From the NCBI GenBank assembly GCA_028285315.1, contig JANQPU010000081.1, positions 1-43,041 of the forward strand: DNA of 43,041 nt. The letters are read 5' to 3'. This stretch comes from Acaryochloris sp. IP29b_bin.176 (GTDB lineage: Bacteria; Cyanobacteriota; Cyanobacteriia; Thermosynechococcales; Thermosynechococcaceae). Under the pieces are notes generated by a model. That model searched no databases. It was not told where the DNA came from and saw nothing but the letters and a program-made list of their open reading frames with translations. Positions 27,760-36,810 of this stretch are shown here, piece after piece (position 1 is the first letter of the stretch; each line of letters begins with the position of its first letter). Both the position numbers and the translations under genes were made by a program.

Positions 27760-28500
27760 GTGCTGAAGACTCTAAGAACTGATTTCCAGATCATTTTTGA
27801 TCGAGATCCTGCAGCTCGCAACTGGCTAGAAGTTCTGGTCTGCTATCCGGGCTTACAAGCTATTCTTTTGCACCGCTTTGCCCATTGGTTGTTTGTCTTG
27901 GGTCTGCCCTTTATCCCCCGGCTAATCTCCCATATTTCCCGCTTCCTGACCGGGATTGAAATTCATCCTGGTGCCACTTTAGGGCAAGGTGTATTTATTG
28001 ATCATGGCATGGGGATCGTGATTGGGGAAACTGCAATTGTGGGTAATTTTAGCCTGATTTATCAGGGCGTAACCTTGGGGGGGACAGGTAAGGAAACTGG
28101 AAAGCGTCATCCGACTGTGGGTGAGAATGTCGTCATTGGTGCAGGTGCCAAAGTTCTGGGTAATATCTTACTAGGAAATAATGTTCGAGTCGGTGCAGGC
28201 TCAGTGGTGTTGCGGGATGTTCCATCTGATTGCACGATTGTTGGTGTTCCAGGACGCATTGTGTATCGAGGAGGGGCAAAAGTTGATCCGCTTGATCATG
28301 CTCGGCTGCCAGATTCGGAAGCTCAAGCCATTCGCTATCTCATGGATCGGATCGAAGATTTGGAGCAAGAAGTCGAAAGGTTAAGGCAAGCTGCGCCTCA
28401 TGCTTCTAGCACTGAGATTACTGCCTCAGACTGTTGCCATCTCCGAGATAAGGCGATTGAGCAGTTCTTAGACGGTGCAACGGTCTCTAAGAATGGCTAG
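27760..28500 (+). CDS. cysE: Serine O-acetyltransferase
   Basis: CysE makes O-acetylserine from serine and acetyl-CoA, the entry to cysteine synthesis. The 246-residue protein starts with FDRDPAARNWLEVLVCYPGL, followed by the left-handed beta-helix hexapeptide repeats (GIEIHPGATLGQGVFIDHGM with D81-H82, and GAGAKVLGNILLGNNVRVGA). It ends in a coiled-coil-like tail rather than the usual regulatory end. GTG is the start because it directly precedes the conserved LKTLRTDF. The downstream small gene overlaps its end by eight bases. Confidence 0.94.
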   Translation: MLKTLRTDFQIIFDRDPAARNWLEVLVCYPGLQAILLHRFAHWLFVLGLPFIPRLISHISRFLTGIEIHPGATLGQGVFIDHGMGIVIGETAIVGNFSLIYQGVTLGGTGKETGKRHPTVGENVVIGAGAKVLGNILLGNNVRVGAGSVVLRDVPSDCTIVGVPGRIVYRGGAKVDPLDHARLPDSEAQAIRYLMDRIEDLEQEVERLRQAAPHASSTEITASDCCHLRDKAIEQFLDGATVSKNG

Positions 28501-28864
28501 ATTGATTTTTATTTACAATGCTGATGCTGGTTTGGTGAACACCGCGCTGGACATTGCCCATAAGCTTTTGTCCCCGGACACCTATAGCTGCAATTTATGT
28601 ATGTTGACTCACGACACCTTTGCAGAGCGGTCAGCATGGAAAGCGTTTAGAGAATCCACTTCAATGCCAATGGTATTCCTCCATAAGGATGAGTATGAGC
28701 AGAGTGCAAACGACCAAGACTGCTCAAAAACTCAAAGCACTTACACATATCCAATTATTCTGAAAGAAGACCAAGGTCAGACTCATATTTTCTTGGACAC
28801 TGCTGAGCTGAACCAAATCAATGATGTCAACGTTCTGATTCATACAATTCAAGAGCGTTTATAA
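28493..28864 (+). CDS. Small conserved-looking protein of unknown function, coupled to cysE
   Basis: I do not recognise the family with confidence. The 123-residue protein begins ARLIFIYNADAGLVNTALDI, a strand-loop-helix pattern like a small alpha/beta fold. It contains cysteines at CNLCML and ends in a helical region (VNVLIHTIQERL). The start ATG lies inside the last codons of cysE (ATGGCTAG, 8-base overlap), a classic sign of translational coupling. That coupling, more than the sequence, suggests a role tied to cysteine synthesis or its use. An in-frame earlier ATG at 28475 would overlap more. Confidence 0.65.
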   Translation: MARLIFIYNADAGLVNTALDIAHKLLSPDTYSCNLCMLTHDTFAERSAWKAFRESTSMPMVFLHKDEYEQSANDQDCSKTQSTYTYPIILKEDQGQTHIFLDTAELNQINDVNVLIHTIQERL

Positions 28865-28891
28865 AAGAGACCTTGAGAAGCAGAATTTGTT

Positions 28892-29389
28892 TTAAGGGTT
28901 GGGATGCTGCCCTTTTTGCTGTTGTCTTCTGTGGGCAAACCAAGTTTGTAATTGTTGACGGCAGGCTAGCTCTTTGACACCCGCAATCACCGGGAGCTTG
29001 TGAAAAGAACAGGGACTATCAGGTAGGTTGAGGACAGTCCGAACTGCCCCTGTTTTCGGATCGTTAGCCCCATAGATTAACAGACCAACGCGCGCTTGGA
29101 TAATTGCCCCTGCGCACATTGGACAAGGTTCTAGGGTGACATAGAGGCTACACTCGTGCAGTCGCCAGGACTGGATAACTTGACTGGCTGCCCTAAGGGC
29201 TACAATTTCTGCATGGGCGGTGGGGTCGCGATCTCGTTCGCGTCTATTTTCTCCTTCTGCGATGCAGTTTCCTTCTGGGCCAACAATAACAGCACCGACA
29301 GGCACTTCTCCCGCAGCACCCGCTTGGGTAGCCAAAATAATCGCTTTTTCCATCCATTGGTGATGCTCAGGGTAGCTTAGGGGGTCCAC
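28892..29389 (-). CDS. tadA: tRNA-specific adenosine-34 deaminase
   Basis: TadA converts the wobble adenosine of tRNA-Arg(ACG) to inosine. The cytidine-deaminase-fold zinc motifs are complete: TAHAEIVAL with the catalytic Glu, and EPCPMCAGAI with two zinc cysteines. VPVGAVIV and the asparagine region ENRRERDRDPTAH also fit. I chose GTG at 29389, giving DPLSYPEHHQWMEKAI, because homologues begin just before that helix. An upstream TTG at 29452 would add 21 residues and overlap the divergent MIF-type gene. The length of 165 residues is normal. Confidence 0.9.
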   Translation of the reverse strand: MDPLSYPEHHQWMEKAIILATQAGAAGEVPVGAVIVGPEGNCIAEGENRRERDRDPTAHAEIVALRAASQVIQSWRLHECSLYVTLEPCPMCAGAIIQARVGLLIYGANDPKTGAVRTVLNLPDSPCSFHKLPVIAGVKELACRQQLQTWFAHRRQQQKGQHPNP

Positions 29390-29431
29390 TCTTGATTTAA
29401 TGAAACTATCCTTACATGCTAGCCAATCATT

Positions 29432-29785
29432 ATGCCTCTCATTAAAGTGCAATCGTCAGTAGAGACTCCTGATAAATCCGTTGTCGAAACCCTGCTAAAA
29501 CAACTCTCTGCCCAGCTAGCCCAGCATTTAGGCAAGCCAGAATCCTATGTGATGACCGCTTTTGAAGCCGAAACACCAATGACCTTTGCTGGCACCACCG
29601 AGCCTGTGTGTTATGTGGAGATCAAAAGTGTTGGGACTATGAGTAGTCCCCAAACAAAGGCGATGAGTCAGGCATTCTGCCAACAGCTTGAAACGTCCCT
29701 AGGGGTCCCTAAACAGCGGATATATATTGAATTTGCTGACGCTAAAGGCATGATGTGGGGATGGAATGGTTCGACCTTTGGCTAG
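29432..29785 (+). CDS. MIF / phenylpyruvate tautomerase family protein
   Basis: The 117-residue protein has the tautomerase-superfamily architecture. A proline directly follows the initiator methionine (MPLIKVQSSV), which becomes the N-terminal catalytic base after Met removal. It also has the conserved ESYVMTAFEAETPMTFAGTT and GVPKQRIYIEFADAKGMMWGW stretches known from MIF homologues. In cyanobacteria such proteins keep tautomerase but usually not the thiol oxidoreductase CxxC; no CxxC is present here. The physiological substrate is unknown. It is divergent from tadA and convergent with the ProA-like gene. Confidence 0.9.
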   Translation: MPLIKVQSSVETPDKSVVETLLKQLSAQLAQHLGKPESYVMTAFEAETPMTFAGTTEPVCYVEIKSVGTMSSPQTKAMSQAFCQQLETSLGVPKQRIYIEFADAKGMMWGWNGSTFG

Positions 29786-29807
29786 AGGATATTTGAACAA
29801 TGTGCCG

Positions 29808-31058
29808 TCACAGAGTTTGAATAATCTGTTTGGTCGTCATTAAGGTCTCAAGGCTAATGGCGCCAGGAGATAGGCTGTTAGCGGAACTCACTCCAATGGC
29901 GAGGGAGCCCCCTGGTCCACTGGATTGCCTCAAAAATTGGGGGCTGGTGTTGATAAAAACTTGGGCGCTGCGAACCCCCTGGATAAACTGCTGGCTGTCT
30001 TGATAGGAATCCGTGGCTAAACAGTCTGCATGATGACTACTATGACGGTTGATCCAGTTAAGGGCATCTGCTAAATCATCAACGACTCGAAAAGCCACAA
30101 TTTTTTGCAGATAAGGCTGTTGCCACTCTTCCTTAGTTGCCAGAATTAATTCTGGAAACTCAGCTGCGAGGGTGGCATCTCCACGCAGCTCGAACCCTTT
30201 TTCTTTGAGGGTACTCCATAACAGCGTGAGTCGAGATTGTTTGATATTGGGGGTCAGCAATACTTTTTCAATTGCATTGACGGCATCTGGACGACCCTGA
30301 TGACTATTAATAATCATAGAGCGGGCCACATCTGTACTGCCAGAGTCAGACCAAAAGAGATAGCAGTTCCCCATCGATGATTGCAGAGTGGGAGCGGTCG
30401 ACTGCTGAACAACTTGTTGGACTAAGCTAGGGCGACCATAGGGCACAATCAGATCGATCGGGAGGTCTTTAGCAACCAGATCTGAGATCGAAATGTTGCG
30501 ATCGCAAGGTATAGATTGTACGCAGGTTAAGGGTAAATCAGCTGTCGCCAGGGCAGCATGGAGCAATTCAGTGACCACCTGATTCGAATGCTTGGTTTCA
30601 GCCCCTCCCCTCAGTAAAAGAGTATTACCCGTTTTCCAACACATCCCTGCTAACAGCAATGCCAAATCAGGGAAGGCCTCATAAATAAACGCAATGACCC
30701 CACGAGGATGTAATTTCGCGTAGCCTGAGGCAACCATAAAGGCAGATTGAGGAAAGGCCGCCATGGCTAACGGATCGGTTGTCACTGCTAATTGGTCTAA
30801 CATGAACCCTAAGGTTTGGAGGCGCTCTGGTGCAAGCTTTAGCCAATTCAAAACCAGTGAGGGAATTGCTAAATCACGACTGACTTCCAAATCTATGGTG
30901 TTCGCTTCCAGCAAATCATCTTGGCGATCTTGCAAGATTTGAGCCAAGCAGCGCAGCAATTGATTGCGTTTTGGGTGAGACAGTAGCGCTAATTTCTGCG
31001 AGGCAATGTGAGCCTGATGCACCGTTGTATTCAGGTCAAATCTATGAGCAGCATCCAT
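29808..31058 (-). CDS. Gamma-glutamyl phosphate reductase paralogue lacking the catalytic cysteine
   Basis: The 416-residue protein is ProA-like along its length: N-terminal helices, HPRGVIAFIYEAFPD, LRGGAETKHSNQ, and a C-terminal ETLMTTKQII. At the active site, where functional enzymes read about PGVCNAxETLL, it has GRPDAVNAIEKVLL with Val in place of Cys. The nearby IIPRGG-type motif has become IVPYGRPSL. Reduction of glutamyl phosphate by the usual thiohemiacetal route therefore seems impossible, and I infer a second, diverged copy beside a normal proA elsewhere. The ATG at 31058 is chosen over a TTG two codons earlier. A small Cys-containing membrane protein gene lies directly upstream. 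Confidence 0.82.
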   Translation of the reverse strand: MDAAHRFDLNTTVHQAHIASQKLALLSHPKRNQLLRCLAQILQDRQDDLLEANTIDLEVSRDLAIPSLVLNWLKLAPERLQTLGFMLDQLAVTTDPLAMAAFPQSAFMVASGYAKLHPRGVIAFIYEAFPDLALLLAGMCWKTGNTLLLRGGAETKHSNQVVTELLHAALATADLPLTCVQSIPCDRNISISDLVAKDLPIDLIVPYGRPSLVQQVVQQSTAPTLQSSMGNCYLFWSDSGSTDVARSMIINSHQGRPDAVNAIEKVLLTPNIKQSRLTLLWSTLKEKGFELRGDATLAAEFPELILATKEEWQQPYLQKIVAFRVVDDLADALNWINRHSSHHADCLATDSYQDSQQFIQGVRSAQVFINTSPQFLRQSSGPGGSLAIGVSSANSLSPGAISLETLMTTKQIIQTL

Positions 31059-31073
31059 AGGCAAAACATATCC

Positions 31074-31478
31074 TTAACGTCGATACAGGTATGACCCAAG
31101 TTGAACAATTGGGACTGCCATGAATACAGCAATGCCGAGCCGCAACTCCCACCTTAGGAGAAAGGGGAAGAGGGTTGGGAAAAAGACTACAACAATTATG
31201 CCCACGCATAGTAGCCAGAACAGAAGCAGCTGCAAATAAAACAGAGGATTTCTCTGTCGAGACGGTTTCCATCGATGGCCCGTCCAGTACCAGGTTTTGG
31301 GTGGATATTCTGAGCACTGCTCAATCGTATACCCATCTGGCTTCACAACAAACACACGAGGACATTGCTCACAACCTAGAGCATCGGTGAGAATGATGGG
31401 GCTAAGGTGTCCATGCCGTCTACAGGGGCAAGGGTAAGGGCTACTTACGTCTATTTTGTTAACCTTCGTGGAAGACAC
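31074..31478 (-). CDS. Small membrane protein with N-terminal zinc-ribbon-like cysteines
   Basis: I do not recognise the family by name. The 134-residue protein begins with a soluble part holding CPC (about residues 17-19) and, further on, CEQC, spaced like a zinc ribbon. A WYWTGHRWKP stretch follows, then two membrane helices (about 79-101 and 110-128) and a basic end. GTG is the start. It precedes the ProA-like gene by 15 bases and is surely co-transcribed with it. No function can be claimed. Confidence 0.65.
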   Translation of the reverse strand: MSSTKVNKIDVSSPYPCPCRRHGHLSPIILTDALGCEQCPRVFVVKPDGYTIEQCSEYPPKTWYWTGHRWKPSRQRNPLFYLQLLLFWLLCVGIIVVVFFPTLFPFLLRWELRLGIAVFMAVPIVQLGSYLYRR

Positions 31479-31682
31479 GAACTAACAGATCCCTTCATAT
31501 TATCGAGCCCTTCGTATGGAAATGCCGATGATCAGAAACCATGGCTCCAGCTTTGGGGATTATTTACAGAATCAATGTTTCCTATCACCCTTAGCATTTT
31601 CAGAAGAAAAGGACAAACAGGTTATTGATGAAGATTACCCCATTTTACCTGAAGTCTATGAAAATGAGGTTGGCTTGTTGAA

Positions 31683-31754
31683 AGCGGGTAACGCGATTCG
31701 AACGCGCGACATTCACCTTGGCAAGGTGACGCTCTACCACTGAGCTATACCCGC
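31683..31754 (-). tRNA. tRNA-Gly (anticodon GCC)
   Basis: Read on the minus strand the cloverleaf is complete: acceptor GCGGGTA paired with TACCCGC, D arm GCTCAGTGGTAGAGC, anticodon stem TCACC/GGTGA around loop TTGCCAA (anticodon GCC), and a T arm with TTCGAAT loop. The discriminator is U, as expected for glycine. No CCA end is encoded. It lies upstream of the membrane protein gene and downstream of ribH, on the same strand. Confidence 0.96.
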
Positions 31755-31808
31755 AAATAAAACTTTTGCTTTTCTAGCTTCTCAAAAGTAGGCGAGTCTG
31801 TCAATGGA

Positions 31809-32396
31809 CTAGGAATTATTGGACTCAGACTTTAAAGATGCTTGATCACTGCCTAACCCAGGAGGTAAAGCGCTAGTTTCACCTAACTTTTGGTGATCAG
31901 CATCAGTCACCGTCAACTGGGGGCGAAGCTGATGCATCAGGCTTGCCATTTCCAGCGCATTCATGGCAAATTCCCAGCCTTTGTTGCTTTTAATTCCCGC
32001 CCTCTCAAGGGCTTGCTGCATGCTATCTACGGTTAGAATACCAAAAATGACAGGAACGCCAGTTTGCAAACTAGTGGCTGCAATTCCCTTAGAAACTTCA
32101 CCCGCAACATAATCAAAATGAGGCGTTTGTCCGCGAATAACGGCCCCAAGACAAATGATGGCATCGTAATATTGAGATAAAGCCAGTTGTCGAGCTACCA
32201 AGGGGATCTCAAATCCTCCCGGGACCCAGATGTAGTCCACTTGAGTTCCCGCTTCATTGGTGTCAACACCATGACGTTGCAGACAGTCTTGGCAACCTGC
32301 AAGCAGCTTGCTGGTGACTAGATCATTGAAGCGACCAATGATAATAGCAAACCGGAAGGATGCCGAATGCGTGAATTTGCCTTCAAAGACAGCCAT
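31809..32396 (-). CDS. ribH: 6,7-dimethyl-8-ribityllumazine synthase
   Basis: RibH forms lumazine, the penultimate intermediate of riboflavin, from the butanone phosphate and the ribitylaminouracil substrates. The 195-residue protein has ARFNDLVT-type [21 protein letters not shown], and the catalytic histidine H93 in [28 protein letters not shown] is also typical. About 35 residues of low-complexity tail beyond residue 160 go past the usual end. It follows psbZ on the same strand (119-base gap), an association I recall in other cyanobacteria. Confidence 0.95.
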   Translation of the reverse strand: MAVFEGKFTHSASFRFAIIIGRFNDLVTSKLLAGCQDCLQRHGVDTNEAGTQVDYIWVPGGFEIPLVARQLALSQYYDAIICLGAVIRGQTPHFDYVAGEVSKGIAATSLQTGVPVIFGILTVDSMQQALERAGIKSNKGWEFAMNALEMASLMHQLRPQLTVTDADHQKLGETSALPPGLGSDQASLKSESNNS

Positions 32397-32515
32397 TCCA
32401 GTTCGCCTTAACCTTTATGAATTTAGAGCCACAGCAAGAGCGCGAAACAAACGCACAGAGCATTTGGTTATAACGTTCAGAACATTAATCCTAATGCCTA
32501 GGTTTGGGAATTAAC

Positions 32516-32704
32516 CTAAACGACAACGATAGAGGCTAATGCAGCCACGAATAGTAAGACAACCCATGCAGCAGCGCCGCCCCAAATAAGCTTATTGGCG
32601 TCATCAGATGCATCGCCCGTTGAGAAAACCACAGGTACACCGATTACCATTGCAAAAGATAAGGCAACAAAAGCAGCAATTAAAAGTTGAAACAATACTG
32701 ACAT
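32516..32704 (-). CDS. psbZ: Photosystem II protein Z
   Basis: PsbZ is a two-helix subunit at the periphery of photosystem II that helps hold CP43 and PsbK. Started at the ATG at 32704 it is 62 residues, the standard length, with helices at about 3-25 (LFQLLIAAFVALSFAMVIGV) and 39-60, joined by the loop PVVFSTGDASDDANKLIW. An upstream in-frame start would add a soluble stretch not found in the family and is rejected. GGGAGAGA lies just before the ATG as a ribosome binding site. Confidence 0.95.
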   Translation of the reverse strand: MSVLFQLLIAAFVALSFAMVIGVPVVFSTGDASDDANKLIWGGAAAWVVLLFVAALASIVVV

Positions 32705-32857
32705 GATTCTCTCCCAATCCAGTCCTGAAAGAAATTTAAATATAAGCAAATTAACTAGGCATTTGAGAGTGCCTACGCCAGATAATCATACCCTAAAAGG
32801 GGGGACTTACTTGACTGAAATCGATGGGGCAGTAAGCGTTGAGATTAAATAGACGGG

Positions 32858-35575
32858 ATGGATGTTGTTTTATGTCATCAAACGGCAGACTTTGATACGT
32901 TAGGGGCTGCAGTCGGTATCACTTGTTTACAACCGGGAACGCGCATTGTACTGTGTGGTGGGGCTCACCCCACCGTTCGGGATTTTTTGGGCCTCTATCG
33001 CGATCAATTTCCCCTGATTGAGCGTCGTGCGGTCAATGTGGAGCAGCTGCGCTCGATTACGATCGTAGATGCACAACGGCGTGCGCTTTTAGGGGCTGCT
33101 GCTGATTGGCTAGATGCAGCCCATGTCCAGATCAAAGTTTACGATCACCATCTGCGAACAAAACGAGATATTGCGACCGATCAGGTGATGGTTGAAGCAG
33201 TAGGGGCAGCAACCACCCTTGTAGTAGAGGAGTTGCAACGACAGCATCTTCATCTGCCAGCGACGGTGGCAACGGTGATGGCCTTGGGAATTCATGTGGA
33301 TACGGGGTCACTCACCTACCCCAGCACAACGATTCGGGATGCTGCTGCCTTGACCTGGTTGATGGAACAAGGGGCAAACCAACGGGCGATCGCAGAGTAT
33401 ACCGGGCCTGTGTTTTCCTCCGATTTGCAGGATCTGCTAGGACAAGCCTTGGAGTTAACTCAAACTCAGTCTAGACATGGGTATTCTTTGTCCTGGGTGA
33501 TGTTAACAACAGCAGATTATGTGCCCGGTTTGGCCAGCCTGACCTCACAACTCATGCTCTTGCATGAGAGTGACTGTTTCTTGTTAGCGCATGTATATAG
33601 CAAGGCTGGATCGCAGAAACTGAGTGTGATTGGGCGTTCTCGCATGGATGGTGTTGATCTGAATGCGCTGTTACATCCCCTAGGCGGCGGGGGGCATGCC
33701 CGTGCGGCAGCAGTCACCCTGAGAACAGAAACGCCCGAAGCAGTAGTGGCGGAGTTAGTGACCACCCTCCTTAAGCAGATGCCCCTACCGCCAACAGCTT
33801 CAGACTTGATGTCTTCCCCAGTTAGAACGATTCGTCCGCACACCACCATTGACCAAGCTCGGCGAATTTTGTTGCGTTACGGCCATTCTGGACTATCTGT
33901 GGTCAATGATCAAGACCAATTAGTCGGGATTTTGTCTCGGCGAGATCTCGATATTGCTCTGCATCATGGATTTGGTCACGCACCTGTGAAAGGCTACATG
34001 ACTACCCCCGTGCGCACCATTGGCCCTGATACCACCTTGCCCAATATTGAATTGATGATGGTCACCTATGATATTGGTCGCTTACCAGTGGTGGATCAGG
34101 GCCAATTGGTTGGCATTGTCACGCGCACGGACATGCTGCGGCAATTGCACCAGCTCAAGCACCCTGTATTGCCTACCCATCGACAAGTGGTGTGCACGTC
34201 CATCCAGGCGCAATTGAGATCGCAACTGTCTCCCACCCTGCAAGCCCTGTTGAAGACTGCCGCTGCCGCTGCCACCGCTCAAGGTTGGCAGCTGTATTTG
34301 GTGGGAGGCGCAGTTCGCGATTTACTGCTGTCGAGCCCCGATCAGCACTTTGCGGTTAAGGAGTTCGATCTTGTTGTAGATGGGGTAGACACAACAACGA
34401 AGGCTGCAGGGGTCGCCCTAGCAAAAACCTTGCAGCAAGCCTATCCTGAAACCCAATTGCAGGTGTATGGCCAGTTCCAAACAGCAGCGCTCATTTGGCC
34501 CTCTGGCTCAGAACTAGCAGGCTTTTCCATAGACATCGCTACCGCTCGCAGTGAATTTTACCCCTACCCAGCTGCTAATCCAGAGGTAGAAGCCAGCTCC
34601 ATTCGGCAGGACCTCTATCGGCGAGATTTTACGATTAATGCATTGGCGGTCCGGTTGACGCGTCAGGGATTTCAGTCCCAGCCCAGCGGAGAGTTACTGG
34701 ACTTCTTTGGGGGCGTGGTGGATTTGCGAGATCGTCAGATTCGAGTGTTACATCCCAACAGCTTTATTGAGGATCCGACTCGAATTTTCCGGGCTGTGCG
34801 GTTTGCGACTCGGTTGGGGTTTGAGATTGGGGAGCATACTGAGGGGTATATTCGCCATGCGATCGCAAGCGGTATCTATACCCAAGTCCAGGCTGAAAAT
34901 AATAAAGCACCAGCATTACAATCCCGACTCAAGAATGAACTGAAGTACATTTTTAAGACCTCAAACTGGGCAAGAGCCTTGACCTTGCTGGCTCACTTAG
35001 ATGCATTGCAATGTATCCATCCCCAGCTACAGATTGATCAGCAGTGGTGGCGGCGAGTCTGGCTGGCCATTCGTTGGCACACCATTTTTGAGCGGGCTCA
35101 GTCAGACATCTCTATTTGGTTACTCATCCTAGAGGTTTTAATTGCTGCCTTACCTGCAACGGAACGCTGCCCAGTTGCAGCTAATTTACATTTATCGGAA
35201 TCCACTCAGCACAGACTCAAAAACCTAGATCTATTGTTGAGAACGCTAGAGGATCAACCCATGCATGCAGCTCCTAGCCAAATTGCAGCTCTTGTGCAAC
35301 CTCATTCTGTCTCAGGATTGATTTTGGCGGGAGCCTACAGTAACATCAGAATTCGTAGATGGTTGTGGCAATACCTATCTGAATGGCGGACTCAAAAACC
35401 ATGCCTCACAGGCAAGGACTTGATTCAGTTAGGGTATCAACCCGGTCAATCCTTCAAAGCAATGTTGGCGGCAATCTGGGCTGCTACGCTAGATGGTGAG
35501 CTACAAGATCTAGACCAGGCAAAAGGCTGGGTGAGGGAACATTTCCCACTCCCCCCTGACGACTCAGTTGGATAA
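32858..35575 (+). CDS. DHH - CBS - tRNA nucleotidyltransferase / poly(A) polymerase-like fusion
   Basis: The 905-residue protein joins three modules. The N-terminal DHH phosphoesterase domain has HQTADFDTLGA (7-17), VDAQ near 70, DHH (96-98), HVDTGSLTY (146-154) and the DHHA1 loop GGGGHARAA. Two CBS domains follow (about 312-430; MSSPVRTI and MTTPVRTIGPDTTLP). The class II nucleotidyltransferase head comes next, with LVGGAVRDLLL, FDLVVDG and YRRDFTINALAVRL, plus an RNA-binding C-terminal part. Fusions of this type occur in cyanobacteria and a few other bacteria. Likely roles are CCA addition or tail synthesis on RNA. The DHH part may degrade short oligonucleotides or act on a nucleotide ligand sensed by CBS, which is inference. 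Confidence 0.9.
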   Translation: MDVVLCHQTADFDTLGAAVGITCLQPGTRIVLCGGAHPTVRDFLGLYRDQFPLIERRAVNVEQLRSITIVDAQRRALLGAAADWLDAAHVQIKVYDHHLRTKRDIATDQVMVEAVGAATTLVVEELQRQHLHLPATVATVMALGIHVDTGSLTYPSTTIRDAAALTWLMEQGANQRAIAEYTGPVFSSDLQDLLGQALELTQTQSRHGYSLSWVMLTTADYVPGLASLTSQLMLLHESDCFLLAHVYSKAGSQKLSVIGRSRMDGVDLNALLHPLGGGGHARAAAVTLRTETPEAVVAELVTTLLKQMPLPPTASDLMSSPVRTIRPHTTIDQARRILLRYGHSGLSVVNDQDQLVGILSRRDLDIALHHGFGHAPVKGYMTTPVRTIGPDTTLPNIELMMVTYDIGRLPVVDQGQLVGIVTRTDMLRQLHQLKHPVLPTHRQVVCTSIQAQLRSQLSPTLQALLKTAAAAATAQGWQLYLVGGAVRDLLLSSPDQHFAVKEFDLVVDGVDTTTKAAGVALAKTLQQAYPETQLQVYGQFQTAALIWPSGSELAGFSIDIATARSEFYPYPAANPEVEASSIRQDLYRRDFTINALAVRLTRQGFQSQPSGELLDFFGGVVDLRDRQIRVLHPNSFIEDPTRIFRAVRFATRLGFEIGEHTEGYIRHAIASGIYTQVQAENNKAPALQSRLKNELKYIFKTSNWARALTLLAHLDALQCIHPQLQIDQQWWRRVWLAIRWHTIFERAQSDISIWLLILEVLIAALPATERCPVAANLHLSESTQHRLKNLDLLLRTLEDQPMHAAPSQIAALVQPHSVSGLILAGAYSNIRIRRWLWQYLSEWRTQKPCLTGKDLIQLGYQPGQSFKAMLAAIWAATLDGELQDLDQAKGWVREHFPLPPDDSVG

Positions 35576-35636
35576 TTATCCCTGTCATTACTGCTTGTGT
35601 CTGGTAAAGTCATCATACAAATTGCTGGAAAACTTC

Positions 35637-36806
35637 ATGCCCAAGCTTCGCCAGGGATCATGGTGGCGTCAACCCCGTGTTAGGAATGGGTTGGTGCAAG
35701 GATTGGTTCTACTTCTAGTTGGATTTGCTGTCATTTACTTTGGTGCCAATCTCATTCAAAATTTGCAGCGGCTGCGCCTACCCTTTGGTTTTGACTTTCT
35801 AGTCTCTAAATCTGGACCCAGTATCGGTGAAACCCTGATTGAATATTCGCCAACGGATAATATTGCTCGGGCCTTTGGGGTGGCACTTCTGAATACCTTG
35901 CGGGTTGTCATTCTGGGAATCCTGCTGGCGACCATTATCGGCATTGGGGTCGGCATTGCTCGCCTGTCTGATAACTGGTTAGTGCGTAAGCTGGCCACAG
36001 TGTATGTGGAAACCTTGCGGAATTTCCCCCTGCTGCTACAGCTATTGTTTTGGTATCTGGCTGTTTTTTTAAAGTTACCGACCTTCAAAAATCGAGTACA
36101 ACTGCCTGGGCCGATCATGCTGAGCAAAAATGGGGTGGCTTTTCCTTGGTTACAGGGGAATGCCGCCACCTTGACGTGGATGTTGGCCTTGGCCGTGGGA
36201 AGTGTACTGGCTTTGTTATTATGGCGCTACCTTATTCGCCTCCAAATTGAGCGGGGAAGCACTACCCAATCCTGGCTATGGCCATTATTATTGCTGATTG
36301 GGGTGGGGGGTGTGGTTGCGTTGATCACCCAGCGATTTCCTTTTGAGGTTAGCCGCCCCCAAGTGGATAACCTGGTCGTTACAGGTGGCCTACAGTTCAC
36401 TTCAGAATTTTCAGCCTTACTGTTAGGCCTCACCCTATATACAGCAGCGTTTATTGCGGAAATTGTGCGAGCCGGTATTCGCTCCGTTTCTCAGGGACAG
36501 TGGGAGGCTGCGCGAGCTTTGGGGCTAAAGCCAATTCTCATGATGCGGTTTGTGGTGTTCCCCCAGGCTTTACGAGTGATTGTGCCGCCTTTAACCAGCC
36601 AATATTTGAACTTAGCGAAAAATTCTAGCCTCGCGGTAGCAGTGGGCTACCCCGATATTTACTATGTAGCCTCTGCCTCTTTGGAGGAAACTGGGCGCTC
36701 CGTTGAAATTGTTCTACTGCTGATGGCCATTTATTTGACCATGAGTTTACTGATTTCCATTCTGATGAATCTCTACAACCGCAGTATTCAACTGGTGGAG
36801 CGATAG
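35637..36806 (+). CDS. Polar amino-acid ABC transporter permease (AapQ/NatG-like)
   Basis: This is the first of two membrane subunits of a HAAT/PAAT-type amino-acid importer. The 389-residue protein (ATG at 35637, chosen because the upstream extension lacks a family match) has about eight hydrophobic helices and the inner-membrane permease signature. The EAA-type loop near AARALGLKPILMMRFVVFPQ contacts the ATPase. Length and a long insertion between helices 3 and 5 match AapQ rather than short HisQ-type permeases. The second permease starts four bases after its stop. In Anabaena the equivalent NatG works with NatH, BgtA and binding protein NatF. Confidence 0.9.
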   Translation: MPKLRQGSWWRQPRVRNGLVQGLVLLLVGFAVIYFGANLIQNLQRLRLPFGFDFLVSKSGPSIGETLIEYSPTDNIARAFGVALLNTLRVVILGILLATIIGIGVGIARLSDNWLVRKLATVYVETLRNFPLLLQLLFWYLAVFLKLPTFKNRVQLPGPIMLSKNGVAFPWLQGNAATLTWMLALAVGSVLALLLWRYLIRLQIERGSTTQSWLWPLLLLIGVGGVVALITQRFPFEVSRPQVDNLVVTGGLQFTSEFSALLLGLTLYTAAFIAEIVRAGIRSVSQGQWEAARALGLKPILMMRFVVFPQALRVIVPPLTSQYLNLAKNSSLAVAVGYPDIYYVASASLEETGRSVEIVLLLMAIYLTMSLLISILMNLYNRSIQLVER

Positions 36807-36810
36807 AGGA

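Noticed and set aside
31516-31743. Plus-strand open frame of 75 codons upstream of ribH
   Set aside because: It reads through the tRNA-Gly gene on the opposite strand and ends within it; no family resemblance.
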